In this document: piece after piece, positions 34,686 through 43,277 of the stretch | How the letters are laid out: each line of letters begins with the position of its first letter | Position numbering within the stretch: position 1 is the first letter of the stretch | NCBI GenBank assembly: GCA_030523825.1 | Contig: JAUNHU010000005.1 | Location: forward strand, 13,428-60,815 | DNA length: 47,388 nt | Direction of reading: 5' to 3' | Source of the DNA: Lautropia sp. | GTDB taxonomy: Bacteria > Pseudomonadota > Gammaproteobacteria > Burkholderiales > Burkholderiaceae_E | Made by a program: the position numbers and the translations under genes | The notes under the pieces: generated by a model | Seen by the model: only the letters and a program-made list of their open reading frames with translations | The model's database searches: none | Told to the model about the DNA's origin: nothing

Positions 34686-36371
34686 TCAAGACATGCCCAC
34701 CGCGGGCCGGCGCCACATCACCACACCAAAGCGGTCACTGACGAAAGCCTGGTCGGCAAAGCTGGCGCTGCCCGCCGGGTTGAGGCCCGTGACATGAAAG
34801 TCACTGAAGGCAGCGCTCTGATTCACATAGATGGCCCCCTGAAGGTTGATCGACAGATTGACGCCTGCGCCCGCAAATGCCTCGATCGCCGATGCGATGC
34901 GAGCCTCGTCGGTGTCGTACAGCGCCGCGGTGATCGCACCCTTTTCGCGCGCAAGATGTGCGGCCTGTCGAACGCCATCCATCACATCATCGACGGCAAT
35001 GACAAAACTGACAGGACCGAAGCATTCGTCTTCGTGCACCCGGGTTGCCCCCGCATCAACGGCAAGCATCAACGGGGTGGCAGTTCTGGCGCCTTGGGGT
35101 CCGGCCAGCGGTGCAGAATCACGAACCACTCGCCCCTGCGCACACACCTTCTGCAACCGTGCCAGCGTGCCGGGATTGGCGATGGCGCCCGTTACCATCA
35201 GCGCACGCTCGGGATCGGAAAGCAGACGGTCGACAGCATCGGCAATTCCCTGTGCCACGGCGTCGAACGATTTATGACCTTCATCGGTATCGATGCCACC
35301 AACCGGGACGAAAATGTTCTGCGGCGAGGTGCACATCTGACCGCTGTAGAGCGACAGCGAGAAGGCAAGGTTGTCGCACATCGCACGGAAGGCGTCGGTT
35401 GCCCCCACCACCACGCTGTTGACGCCGGTTTCCTCGGTAAAGAGCCGACGTGTGGCGGCATGGCCTCGCAACCACTGCGCAAATGCGCCCGAGCCGGTGA
35501 AATCGATGGTTGCGACATCAGGGTGCTGCGCCAGAGCCTTTGCCATCTCCCCACCCGGATTCTCGGCCGCCAGCAGCACCACATCCGGCGAGAACCCCTC
35601 CGAGGCGAGAACCTCACGGGCCACACGAACGGTAAGAGCCATGGGCAGAATGGCCGCCGGGTGCGGCTTGGCGATGACGGTGTTACCAGTAGCCAGACTG
35701 GCAAAGAAACCGGGATAGGTATTCCAGGTCGGGAAGGTCTGACAGCCGATGCAGAGCGCCACACCACGCGGCACGACCCGCCAGTGCTTGTCCAGCACGA
35801 TCTCCTGCTTGCCCACGGACTTGCGCCAGACGGCCTGCTCCGGTACTGCCTTCATCGCCACCCACGCCTGGGCAACGGCTTCCAGCGCGCGGTCCTGCGC
35901 ATGCGGACCACCAGCCTGAAACGCCATCGGGAAAGCCTGCCCGGAGGTATGCATGGTGGCATGCGCCATCAGGAAGCTGGCACGATTGAGACGCTGCAGG
36001 ATCTCCAGACAGATGCCCGCCCGCGTTTCGACCGGTGCCGCGGCCCAGCCGGCTGCCGCCACCTTTGAGGCTTGCACGAGCGCGTCGGCGTCAGCCGCCG
36101 GATAGCGCACGCGCAGCGTCTCACCGAAGGGTGACACTTCCTGACCAGCCTTGCCGGTTTCGGGATGCCCCGGCAGATTGAAATCCTTGCCGAGCAACGC
36201 CTGCCAGGTGGTCAGCCCCTCCGCTTTGGCGTCCTCGCCGTAGAACTTGCCGCTCGGCACCTCCGGATAGGGCGACCAGCCACTGCGGTCATGCAGAGCG
36301 GCAACCGCAGCTTCCAGGGTGGCAGCGTGCCGCTCAAACAGCGGGCTGGTTCGGGTTGTTCCCATGCTCAT
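34686..36371 (-). CDS. paaN: PaaN, aldehyde dehydrogenase of phenylacetate degradation
   Basis: A 561-residue aldehyde dehydrogenase-related protein of the PaaN type found in Burkholderia and Bordetella. It shows PLFERHAATLEAAVAALHDRSGWSPYPE at the start, CIGCQTFPTWNTYPGFFASLATGN, the FTGSGAF segment, the Glu in EETGVNS and the catalytic Cys in YSGQMCTSPQN. It has no MaoC domain. It is proposed to act at ring cleavage or aldehyde oxidation, the same step as PaaZ, which this cluster also has. It is the first gene of the leftward paaN-liv-hydratase-paaX run and is divergent from paaG, with a shared operator between them. Confidence 0.93.
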   Translation of the reverse strand: MSMGTTRTSPLFERHAATLEAAVAALHDRSGWSPYPEVPSGKFYGEDAKAEGLTTWQALLGKDFNLPGHPETGKAGQEVSPFGETLRVRYPAADADALVQASKVAAAGWAAAPVETRAGICLEILQRLNRASFLMAHATMHTSGQAFPMAFQAGGPHAQDRALEAVAQAWVAMKAVPEQAVWRKSVGKQEIVLDKHWRVVPRGVALCIGCQTFPTWNTYPGFFASLATGNTVIAKPHPAAILPMALTVRVAREVLASEGFSPDVVLLAAENPGGEMAKALAQHPDVATIDFTGSGAFAQWLRGHAATRRLFTEETGVNSVVVGATDAFRAMCDNLAFSLSLYSGQMCTSPQNIFVPVGGIDTDEGHKSFDAVAQGIADAVDRLLSDPERALMVTGAIANPGTLARLQKVCAQGRVVRDSAPLAGPQGARTATPLMLAVDAGATRVHEDECFGPVSFVIAVDDVMDGVRQAAHLAREKGAITAALYDTDEARIASAIEAFAGAGVNLSINLQGAIYVNQSAAFSDFHVTGLNPAGSASFADQAFVSDRFGVVMWRRPAVGMS

Positions 36372-36409
36372 TCTGGTTAATCCCCATATCGATGTCTCAC
36401 ACCTATTAT

Positions 36410-36427
36410 TGACCGACCGGACGGTTT
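36410..36427. promoter_or_regulatory. Candidate PaaR (TetR) operator between divergent paaN and paaG
   Basis: TGACCG-ACCGGA-CGGTTT matches the paaJ-promoter palindrome at 15 of 18 positions. It overlaps possible promoters in both directions: on the plus strand TTGACC (36409-36414) with AATAGT 17 bases on (36432-36437), and on the minus strand AATAAT (36405-36410). One bound repressor could thus silence both paaN and paaG units. Confidence 0.72.
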
Positions 36428-36519
36428 ATGAAATAGTAAGAACCCGAATACGGGAAAAACCGGAAGCGCAGCATCATCACTGGGCAGCGCCGTTCACATC
36501 GCCCATATCAGGAGACATC

Positions 36520-37323
36520 GTGAAAGCACCATCATCCGAGACGGTCCTCACAGAACGGGATCAGGGCGTCCTGCAACTCACGCTCAACCGTCCAGACCGA
36601 CTCAACTCCTTCAATGCCGAGATGCACGAAACCTTGCAGGCACTGCTGACCGACGCTGCCAGCAATCCCGAAGTCCGTTCCGTGCTGATCACCGGTTCCG
36701 GCCGCGGCTTTTGCGCCGGTCAGGATCTGAATGATCGTGACCCTCGCCAGGCCGACGCCACCCCGCCCGATCTGGGCGACACCATCGAACGCTTCTACAA
36801 CCCGCTGATCCGGCGAATCCGCAACCTCGAAAAGCCGGTCATCTGCGCCGTCAACGGTGTCGCCGCTGGCGCGGGCGCCAATGTGGCCTTCGCCTGCGAC
36901 ATCGTCCTGGCCGCCCGTTCGGCGCGGTTTATCCAGGCTTTCTCGAAAATCGGGCTGATTCCCGACTCTGGCGGCACCTGGATCCTGCCACGCCTGATCG
37001 GCGAGGCACGAGCGAAGGCGCTGACACTGCTCGCCGACCCCTTGGATGCGGAAACCGCTGCGCAATGGGGACTGATCTGGCGCGTGGTCGATGATGCAAC
37101 CCTGCAGGACGAAGCGTTGAAGATCGCACGTCAGCTCGCCGCCGGTCCCACCCGGGGGCTGGGCATGATCAAGCAGGCCATTCAGGCGTCGGCTACCCAC
37201 TCGCTCGACGAGCAGCTGAATCTGGAGAGAGACCTGCAGCGCGAGGCCGGGCGCACACAGGACTACGCCGAGGGTGTGGCCGCATTTCTGGAGAAGCGCA
37301 AACCGGAGTTTCGCGGACGATGA
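36520..37323 (+). CDS. paaG: PaaG, 1,2-epoxyphenylacetyl-CoA isomerase
   Basis: A 267-residue crotonase-fold enzyme. It converts the ring-epoxide to the oxepin-CoA and also shifts double bonds later in the pathway. Motifs: GSGRGFCAGQDLNDRD (oxyanion loop), AVNGVAAGAGANVAFACDIVLAA and FSKIGLIPDSGGTW, in which the Asp of LIPDSGG matches the PaaG catalytic Asp. The start is GTG at 36520 with aggag 5 bases upstream; the upstream open frame lacks family similarity. It opens the paaG-I-K unit and overlaps paaI by four bases. Confidence 0.95.
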   Translation: MKAPSSETVLTERDQGVLQLTLNRPDRLNSFNAEMHETLQALLTDAASNPEVRSVLITGSGRGFCAGQDLNDRDPRQADATPPDLGDTIERFYNPLIRRIRNLEKPVICAVNGVAAGAGANVAFACDIVLAARSARFIQAFSKIGLIPDSGGTWILPRLIGEARAKALTLLADPLDAETAAQWGLIWRVVDDATLQDEALKIARQLAAGPTRGLGMIKQAIQASATHSLDEQLNLERDLQREAGRTQDYAEGVAAFLEKRKPEFRGR

Positions 37324-37847
37324 GTAACGGCAGCGAAATCCCGGATGAGGTCTCCCAGCAGGACGGCAGGCCGTTGAACGCAGCTGACATGACGCCCGAG
37401 GCGCGCGCGTGCGCCTGTGCGCAGGTCATGCTGACGGATGACGAAGCCACCCAGGCGCTCGGGATGAAGATTCTCGATGTCGTGCCGGGCCAGGCACAAC
37501 TGCAGATGCGAGTCACGAAGATGATGCTCAACGGGCATGGTACCTGTCACGGAGGCTTCCTGTTCTCACTTGCAGATTCCGCCTTTGCCTTCGCCTGCAA
37601 CACCTACAACCAGCGCACCGTCGCGCAGCATTGCTCGATCAGCTACCTGGCCCCCGCATTCGAACACGACGAACTGACGGCAACGGCAACCGAACTCACG
37701 CGCAGCGGCAGAAGCGGACTTTACGACGTGCTGATCAGAAACCAGAAAGATGAACTGCTCGCAGTCTTTCGCGGGCACGCACGAACCATCAAGGGAACCC
37801 TGCTACCTGAAACAGCAACCAGAATCCCGACAAGGAGACAGCCATGA
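37320..37847 (+). CDS. paaI: PaaI, hotdog-fold acyl-CoA thioesterase
   Basis: A 175-residue hotdog thioesterase. The active-site helix is NGHGTCHGGFLFSLADSAFAFACN, including the HGG and the Asp of LADSAF typical of PaaI, followed by AQHCSISYLAPA. PaaI hydrolyses ring-hydroxylated phenylacetyl-CoA esters, preventing CoA from being trapped. It overlaps paaG and paaK by ATGA on both sides. The N-terminal 25 residues are longer than in E. coli PaaI (140 residues). Confidence 0.95.
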   Translation: MSNGSEIPDEVSQQDGRPLNAADMTPEARACACAQVMLTDDEATQALGMKILDVVPGQAQLQMRVTKMMLNGHGTCHGGFLFSLADSAFAFACNTYNQRTVAQHCSISYLAPAFEHDELTATATELTRSGRSGLYDVLIRNQKDELLAVFRGHARTIKGTLLPETATRIPTRRQP

Positions 37848-39154
37848 AAGATCTTCACCCGAACAAGCAGGATCTCGATCCGATCGAAACCGCGTCACGC
37901 GATGAGATCGAAGCGCTGCAGTTTCATCGCATGAAGCGCTCGCTGCGTCATGCCTTTGAGAATTCACCCTTCTATCGCAAGCGCTTCATCGAACACGACG
38001 TTCACCCCGAAGACCTCAAATCACTGAAGGACATCGCAAAGTTCCCGTTCACCACCAAGCAGGATCTGCGCGACACCTACCCCTTCGGGATGTTTGCCGT
38101 ACCACAATCGAAGCTGGTTCGCGTGCACTGTTCTTCCGGCACGACCGGCAAGCCTACCGTGGTCGGCTACACCGCAGCCGACATCGACCACTGGGCAAAT
38201 CTGGTCGCACGCTCGATTCGTGCAGCAGGTGGCCGACCCGGAGACATGCTCCACAACGCCTATGGTTATGGCGTTTTTACCGGCGGCCTGGGCGCACACT
38301 ATGGTGCGGAAAGACTGGGCTGCACTGTTGTGCCAATTTCGGGTGGCATGACCGAACGCCAGGTAACGCTCATCACGGATTTCAAGCCGCGCATCATCAC
38401 CGTAACACCCTCCTACATGCTGTCGATCCTCGACGAGTTTCGCCGCCAGGGCATCGACCCTCGCTCATGCTCACTGGAGGTGGGGATTTTCGGCGCCGAG
38501 CCCTGGACCAACGCCATGCGCACCGAGATCGAGGAAGCCTTCGACATGCATGCCGTCGACATCTATGGTCTTTCCGAAGTGATGGGACCAGGTGTCGCAC
38601 AGGAATGTATCGAGACGAAGGACGGCCCACATATCTGGGAGGATCATTTCTATCCGGAAATCATCGACCCGAATACCGGTGAGGTTTTGCCTGACGGCGA
38701 AATGGGCGAACTGGTTTTCACCACGCTCACCAAGGAAGGCCTTCCCATGGTTCGTTACCGCACCCGAGACCTGACGCGCCTTCTGCCCGGCACGGCCCGC
38801 TCGATGCGTCGCATCGAGAAGATCACAGGCCGCAGCGATGACATGATCATCCTGCGCGGTGTGAACGTATTCCCCTCGCAAGTCGAGGAACAGATCCTGA
38901 AATGCAGGGGACTGACCCCCCACTTCCAGATCGAGCTGACCCGCGAAGGCCGCATGGACAGCATGATCGTGCATGTAGAGGCTCATCCCACTGCAGCCGA
39001 CGAACATGCGCGCAAGGCATCACACAACGAGCTCGCGCACCACATCAAGAGCGTGATCGGCGTCACGGCGAAGGTCTGTGTTGCCATGCCTGAACAGATC
39101 GCTCGCTCCGCCGGCAAGGCTCAGCGAATCATCGACAATCGCCCCAAACGCTGA
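37844..39154 (+). CDS. paaK: PaaK, phenylacetate-CoA ligase
   Basis: A 436-residue adenylate-forming ligase that makes phenylacetyl-CoA from phenylacetate, ATP and CoA, the entry step. The phosphate loop is SSGTTGKPT (97-105). Others are NAYGYGVFTGGLG, IYGLSEVMGPGV, YRTRDLT and the hinge RSDDMIILRGVNVFPSQVEE. Length equals other PaaK proteins. It overlaps paaI by four bases. A hairpin but no T-run follows, so the tetR gene downstream may be read both from here and from its own promoter. Confidence 0.96.
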   Translation: MKDLHPNKQDLDPIETASRDEIEALQFHRMKRSLRHAFENSPFYRKRFIEHDVHPEDLKSLKDIAKFPFTTKQDLRDTYPFGMFAVPQSKLVRVHCSSGTTGKPTVVGYTAADIDHWANLVARSIRAAGGRPGDMLHNAYGYGVFTGGLGAHYGAERLGCTVVPISGGMTERQVTLITDFKPRIITVTPSYMLSILDEFRRQGIDPRSCSLEVGIFGAEPWTNAMRTEIEEAFDMHAVDIYGLSEVMGPGVAQECIETKDGPHIWEDHFYPEIIDPNTGEVLPDGEMGELVFTTLTKEGLPMVRYRTRDLTRLLPGTARSMRRIEKITGRSDDMIILRGVNVFPSQVEEQILKCRGLTPHFQIELTREGRMDSMIVHVEAHPTAADEHARKASHNELAHHIKSVIGVTAKVCVAMPEQIARSAGKAQRIIDNRPKR

Positions 39155-39193
39155 TCCTCACAGGACCCGATCCCGGAAGTGCGCAAAGGATCC

Positions 39194-39223
39194 GGCGGAG
39201 TAAGGGTGGCCGCCCTCTCCGCC
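39194..39223 (+). terminator. Hairpin after paaK, possible weak terminator
   Basis: GGCGGAG (39194-39200) pairs with CTCCGCC (39217-39223) and AGGG (39203-39206) with CCCT (39213-39216), with a TA bulge. The stem is strong but no T-run follows, so it may pause transcription or protect the mRNA end rather than stop transcription fully. Confidence 0.4.
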
Positions 39224-39267
39224 ACTCCCAGCCCGGGGGGCATTCTCTCTTGGCAGCAAACGGCAGG

Positions 39268-39273
39268 TATAAT
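39268..39273 (+). promoter_or_regulatory. Candidate -10 box of the tetR (paaR) gene
   Basis: A perfect TATAAT stands 135 bases before the regulator start. The -35 region is poor (TTCTCT at 39243-39248, spacing 19). No copy of the TGACCG-type palindrome is seen nearby, so this regulator may not repress itself through that site. Confidence 0.4.
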
Positions 39274-39407
39274 TCAGTGCATTAAGTTTCACATCCCCGT
39301 GAACAAGCCGCGTCGATCCTGATGACCTTCCCTTCCATCAGGCTTTTTCACGGCGTTCGTTATCCGGACTCACGGGCCAAGAGGCAAGGGAGAAATCGCA
39401 AAGGATC

Positions 39408-40010
39408 ATGGCTCGCACTCGCGCTGCAGACTTTGAAGAGAAACAACAGGCCATTCTTGTCAACGCGGCAGCCGTCTTTGCCGAGCTGGGTACCAAGAAG
39501 GCCTCGATGGAGCAGATAGCCGAGCGCAGCAAGGTTTCGAAGGCATTGCTCTATCACTACTACTCCAGCAAGAACGCCCTGATCTTCGACATCATTCATT
39601 CGCACCTGGTGGAGCTGGCCGACTCCCTCGAACAGGCACTGGAAAACAACAAGGATCTCCCCCCGCAACAACGGTTACGAATTGCGGTTCATCAGATCCT
39701 GGACTGCTACCGGGATGCCGACGACAAGCACAAGGTGCAGCTCAGCTACAGCGCATCGCTACCAGCGAAGCAGAAGGCCGAGATCCAGTTGATCGAACGC
39801 AGGATCGTCCAGGCAGTATCCGGCGTCATCCTCGAAATTGCCCCCACCCTGAACGATCGCAAGCCACTCCTCAAGCCCGTGACCATGTCGCTGTTCGGCA
39901 TGCTCAACTGGGTCTACATGTGGTTTCGTCCCGATGGCGCGGTCTCACGGGAGGAATATGCCGACATCGCCACGACCCTGATTCTTGGTGGTGTGAAGGA
40001 GATTCACTGA
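39408..40010 (+). CDS. paaR: TetR family regulator, probable PaaR
   Basis: A 200-residue TetR protein. The helix-turn-helix is at about 28-52 (ASMEQIAERSKVSKALLYHYYSSKNAL), the C-terminal ligand domain is helical. It starts MARTRAADFEEKQQAILVNAAAVFAELGTKKAS. TetR regulators at this place in beta-proteobacterial paa clusters are PaaR, which represses paa genes and responds to phenylacetyl-CoA. Its probable operators are the palindromes at 26649 and 36410. It has an aagga ribosome site and ends 3 bases before the stop of the convergent gene at 40014. Confidence 0.88.
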   Translation: MARTRAADFEEKQQAILVNAAAVFAELGTKKASMEQIAERSKVSKALLYHYYSSKNALIFDIIHSHLVELADSLEQALENNKDLPPQQRLRIAVHQILDCYRDADDKHKVQLSYSASLPAKQKAEIQLIERRIVQAVSGVILEIAPTLNDRKPLLKPVTMSLFGMLNWVYMWFRPDGAVSREEYADIATTLILGGVKEIH

Positions 40011-40013
40011 GCA

Positions 40014-40760
40014 TCAGATCTTCAACTGCCGTGCAATTGCCTGCGCCCAGTGTGACGCCGGCAGGCGGAAGCGCTTTTCGAGCAGCGCCGCACGCGCATC
40101 GAGCTGGTCGCGCGTGACGGCAAGCGGCGGGCCGTTGAGGGCGAGCAGCACCAGGTTGCCTTCCTCCCGCGGCTCCAGCAGCAGCACTTGCGGGAAAATC
40201 TCGCGGATGCGCTCCTCGCTGCGGGCAAAGGAGGCATGGCGCCCGAACAGGTTGACGGCCATGATGCCGGGCTCCTGCAACACCTGCCGACAGTGCCGGT
40301 AGAAACGGCTGCTGTCATGCACAGGCCCGGCTGCGTCCTGATCGTACAGATCCACCTGCACCACGCCGAAGCGCTGACGATTGGCCGGATCGCCGACGAC
40401 ACGTGCGGCGTCGTCGATGACGATATCCAGACGCCCATCCTGCAGCGGCAGGTTGAACCACTGTTCGGTGACGTTCACCACCTGGGGACTGATCTCGACG
40501 ACGGTGATGGCGCTGTCGGGCAGCTTGCGGTGACTCCAGCGGGTAAGCGATGCCGCCCCCAACCCCAGTTGCAGGATGCGGGCTGGCGGCGACATGAACA
40601 GCAGCCAGGCCATCATGTCCTGGATATAGGGAAGCACCAACTCGTTGGGTCTGCGGATGGACATCGCACCCTGTACCCAGGGGGAGCCGAAGTGCAGGTA
40701 GCGGATGCCATCCAGCTCGGAGAAGTTGATGACCGGCATCGGCGGCTTGCGACGGGACAT
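40014..40760 (-). CDS. Spermidine-synthase-like protein (methyltransferase fold)
   Basis: A 248-residue Rossmann-fold protein related to spermidine synthases. The nucleotide-binding motif is ARILQLGLGAASLTRW, followed by VVEISPQVVNV and the acidic IVIDDAARVV and VQVDLYDQDAAGP. True spermidine synthases have a conserved Asp-rich catalytic segment after the Asp-Pro; here the corresponding stretch (VDLYDQDAAGPVHDSS) is altered, so polyamine synthesis is doubtful. The likely class is the SpeE-like orphan methyltransferase group. The start at 40760 (MSRRKPPMPV) is chosen because the upstream open frame crosses the htpG terminator. It is separated from htpG by that terminator. Confidence 0.82.
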   Translation of the reverse strand: MSRRKPPMPVINFSELDGIRYLHFGSPWVQGAMSIRRPNELVLPYIQDMMAWLLFMSPPARILQLGLGAASLTRWSHRKLPDSAITVVEISPQVVNVTEQWFNLPLQDGRLDIVIDDAARVVGDPANRQRFGVVQVDLYDQDAAGPVHDSSRFYRHCRQVLQEPGIMAVNLFGRHASFARSEERIREIFPQVLLLEPREEGNLVLLALNGPPLAVTRDQLDARAALLEKRFRLPASHWAQAIARQLKI

Positions 40761-40792
40761 GGTGTTTCTGACAGGAATGAAAAAGGAGCATG

Positions 40793-40833
40793 AAAAAACC
40801 GGCAGGTGCAGCATCATGCCACACCTGCCGGTT
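40793..40833 (-). terminator. Intrinsic terminator of htpG
   Basis: The 12-bp arms AACCGGCAGGTG (40797-40808) and CACCTGCCGGTT (40822-40833) are perfectly complementary; read on the minus strand the stem runs straight into six T (40793-40798). It lies 18 bases after the htpG stop. Confidence 0.92.
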
Positions 40834-40850
40834 CGGATTGCACGAAACGA

Positions 40851-42926
40851 TCAGCGGCCCGAAGCCAGCAACAGGTCGTTCATCCGGCGCACGAAACCGA
40901 CCGGATCGTCGAGTTTGCCGCCATCGGCGAGCATCGCCTGATCGAAGAGCAGACTGGACCAGTCGTCGAAACGCGCATCACCAGCCTTCAGGCGCTGCAC
41001 CAGCGGATGCTCGGGGTTGATTTCGAGGATGGGCTTGCGATCGGGGACCGGCTGGCCGGCCGCCTTCAGCATGCGCTCCAGCGTGCCGCTCATGTCGCCC
41101 TTGTCCGACACCAGGCAGGCCGCCGAGTCGGTGAGGCGATGGCTGACCTGCACGTCCTTCACGCGCTCGCCCAGCGTGGTCTTCAGACGCTCGACCAGAT
41201 CCTTGTGGTCGGCCGCCACGGCCTCGTTGGCCTTCTTCTCGGCTTCGTCTTCCAGCTCGCCCAGATCGAGACCGCCCTGCGCCACCGACACCAGCGGCGT
41301 GCCGTCGAACTCGTGCAGGAAGCTCAGCATCCATTCATCGACACGGTCGGACAGCAGCAGCACCTCGATGCCCTTCTTGCGGAAGATTTCCAGATGCGGG
41401 CTCTGGCGCGCACCGGCTTCGGTGTCGGAAGTGATGTAGTAGATGGCCTTCTGGCCTTCCTTCATCCGGGCCTTGTATTGGGCAAGAGACACCAGCGTGC
41501 CGAAGGCTTCCACCGCCTCCTTGGCAGCCTTGTCATCTTCGCCGGTTTCGCCCTTGATGACCGCGTCTTCGACACCGTCGGCACTGGTGGCCGCGGGCGC
41601 GTCATCACCTTCTGCCGCGGCAGCTTCGGCCTCCGCCCGTGCAGCCGGCAGCGCGATGGGATCACCCGTGGTGGCAAAGCGCAGCAGGCCGGCAATCCTG
41701 TCGCGGTTCTTGCTGTCTTCGCCCACGCCTTCCTTCAGCACCTGGCCGAATGTCTGCCAGAAGACGGCAAAATCGGCTGGCCGGTTCTCGGCCAGATCCT
41801 CGATGAGCGACAGCACGCGACGGATGTTGCCCTCGCGGATCAGCTTCACGTCACGGCTTTCCTGCAGGATCTCGCGCGAGACGTTCAGCGGCAGATCGCT
41901 GGAATCGACCACGCCCTTGATGAAGCGCAGGTACGACGGCATCAACTGCTCGGCGTCGTCCATGATGAAGACGCGGCGCACATAGAGGCGGATGCCGTGG
42001 CGCTGCTGGCGATCCCAGAGATCGAAGGGGGCGTGACGCGGGATGTAGAGCAGCTGGGTGTATTCGCTGCGGCCCTCGACCCGGTTGTGCGTGTAGGCCA
42101 GCGGCTCCTGGAAGTCGTGCGAGATGTGGCGATAGAACTCGTCGTACTCCTTGGACGTGATCTCGTTGCGCGGACGCAGCCACAGGGCCTTGGCCTGGTT
42201 AACCACCTCCCATTCGCCGGTATCCACCATCTCCTGCTTGTCGGTGTCCCACTTCTCTCCCATCATCCGCACCGGCAGCGCGATGTGGTCAGAATAGTTG
42301 CGCACCAGTGAGCGCAGCTTGTGCGACTGCAACAGCGAATCGTACTCGTGCCCTTCCTCACCATCGGCATCATTGTCACGCATGTGCAGCGTGACCGTGG
42401 TGCCGCGCTGCTCCCGGGTGATGTTCTCGATGGTGAACTGACCTTCGCCCGACGACACCCAGCGCACGCCGGCTTCCGGCGCATCGCCGGCGCGACGGGT
42501 TTCCACCGTGACCTGCTTTGCCACGATGAAGGAAGAATAGAAGCCCACCCCGAACTGGCCGATGAGGTTGGAGTCCTTGGCCCGGTCGCCAGTGAGCTTG
42601 CTGAAGAACTCCTTCGTGCCCGAACGCGCGATGGTGCCCAGATTCCTGATGGCCTCGTCACGGTTCATGCCAATGCCGTTGTCACGAATGCTGAGGGTGC
42701 GGGCCTTGCGGTCCACCTCGATCCAGATGCCCAGTTCGCTGTCGCCGGCATAGAGGCTGTCGTTGTCCAGTGCCTCAAAACGCAGCTTGTCGCAGGCGTC
42801 CGACGCATTGGAGATGAGCTCCCGCAGGAAGATGTCACGGTTGCTGTAGAGGGAATGGATCATCAGATCGAGCAACTGCTTGATCTCGGTCTGGAATCCC
42901 AAGGTTTCTTTCTGTGCTTCGCTCAT
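40851..42926 (-). CDS. htpG: HtpG, bacterial Hsp90 chaperone, with an acidic insertion
   Basis: A 691-residue Hsp90. The N-terminal ATPase domain has [24 protein letters not shown] (catalytic Glu36, Asn40), DNGIGM (82-87) and [11 protein letters not shown]. The middle domain has [18 protein letters not shown] with the catalytic Arg region. The C-terminal domain has [25 protein letters not shown] and ends near [11 protein letters not shown]. Usual HtpG length is about 625-635. The excess is mostly an Ala/Glu/Asp-rich insertion at about residues 421-475, between LLRFATT and [17 protein letters not shown]. HtpG helps fold and protect proteins in heat stress. The start at 42926 ([12 protein letters not shown]) is the family start; the open frame goes further upstream through repeats and Pro/Arg-rich noise. 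Confidence 0.95.
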   Translation of the reverse strand: MSEAQKETLGFQTEIKQLLDLMIHSLYSNRDIFLRELISNASDACDKLRFEALDNDSLYAGDSELGIWIEVDRKARTLSIRDNGIGMNRDEAIRNLGTIARSGTKEFFSKLTGDRAKDSNLIGQFGVGFYSSFIVAKQVTVETRRAGDAPEAGVRWVSSGEGQFTIENITREQRGTTVTLHMRDNDADGEEGHEYDSLLQSHKLRSLVRNYSDHIALPVRMMGEKWDTDKQEMVDTGEWEVVNQAKALWLRPRNEITSKEYDEFYRHISHDFQEPLAYTHNRVEGRSEYTQLLYIPRHAPFDLWDRQQRHGIRLYVRRVFIMDDAEQLMPSYLRFIKGVVDSSDLPLNVSREILQESRDVKLIREGNIRRVLSLIEDLAENRPADFAVFWQTFGQVLKEGVGEDSKNRDRIAGLLRFATTGDPIALPAARAEAEAAAAEGDDAPAATSADGVEDAVIKGETGEDDKAAKEAVEAFGTLVSLAQYKARMKEGQKAIYYITSDTEAGARQSPHLEIFRKKGIEVLLLSDRVDEWMLSFLHEFDGTPLVSVAQGGLDLGELEDEAEKKANEAVAADHKDLVERLKTTLGERVKDVQVSHRLTDSAACLVSDKGDMSGTLERMLKAAGQPVPDRKPILEINPEHPLVQRLKAGDARFDDWSSLLFDQAMLADGGKLDDPVGFVRRMNDLLLASGR

Positions 42927-42960
42927 GGTTCTCGTGGTGTTGCCTGAATCCTGGATCGTT

Positions 42961-42985
42961 ATTCTACGAACCCGTGAACGGGTTC
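42961..42985 (-). promoter_or_regulatory. Candidate htpG promoter with overlapping inverted repeat
   Basis: On the minus strand TAGAAT (42961-42966) is a good -10 box, 34 bases before the start. Directly upstream is GAACCCG-TGAA-CGGGTTC (42968-42985), an 18-bp inverted repeat lying in the spacer between -10 and -35. It could be an operator or a hairpin. No sigma-32 or CIRCE sequence is evident. Confidence 0.4.
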
Positions 42986-43277
42986 TGCTCGGGCCGGCGT
43001 GACGCCCCTGCCCCCGTGGCCAGCCTCCGGCGGCAGCGCCCTGCGCCCGAGCAGCCCACGCTGGTGCCCCGCCTGGGGGCAACAGCATTCGTGAGGGCAT
43101 CTCATCCGGCAGAGATGGGCATGGTTCGGGAGATTTCAAGCCCGCTGGCTGCCAACCACCACGGAGGTAACGCCTCTGAAAAATCGTGAGCTGAAGGGCG
43201 ATGAGATGCGTTCGGCAATATGTCCAAGGCGAACGAAACTTCCCGCAACTTCACCGCAAGAAATCTTCGATGAGAGA

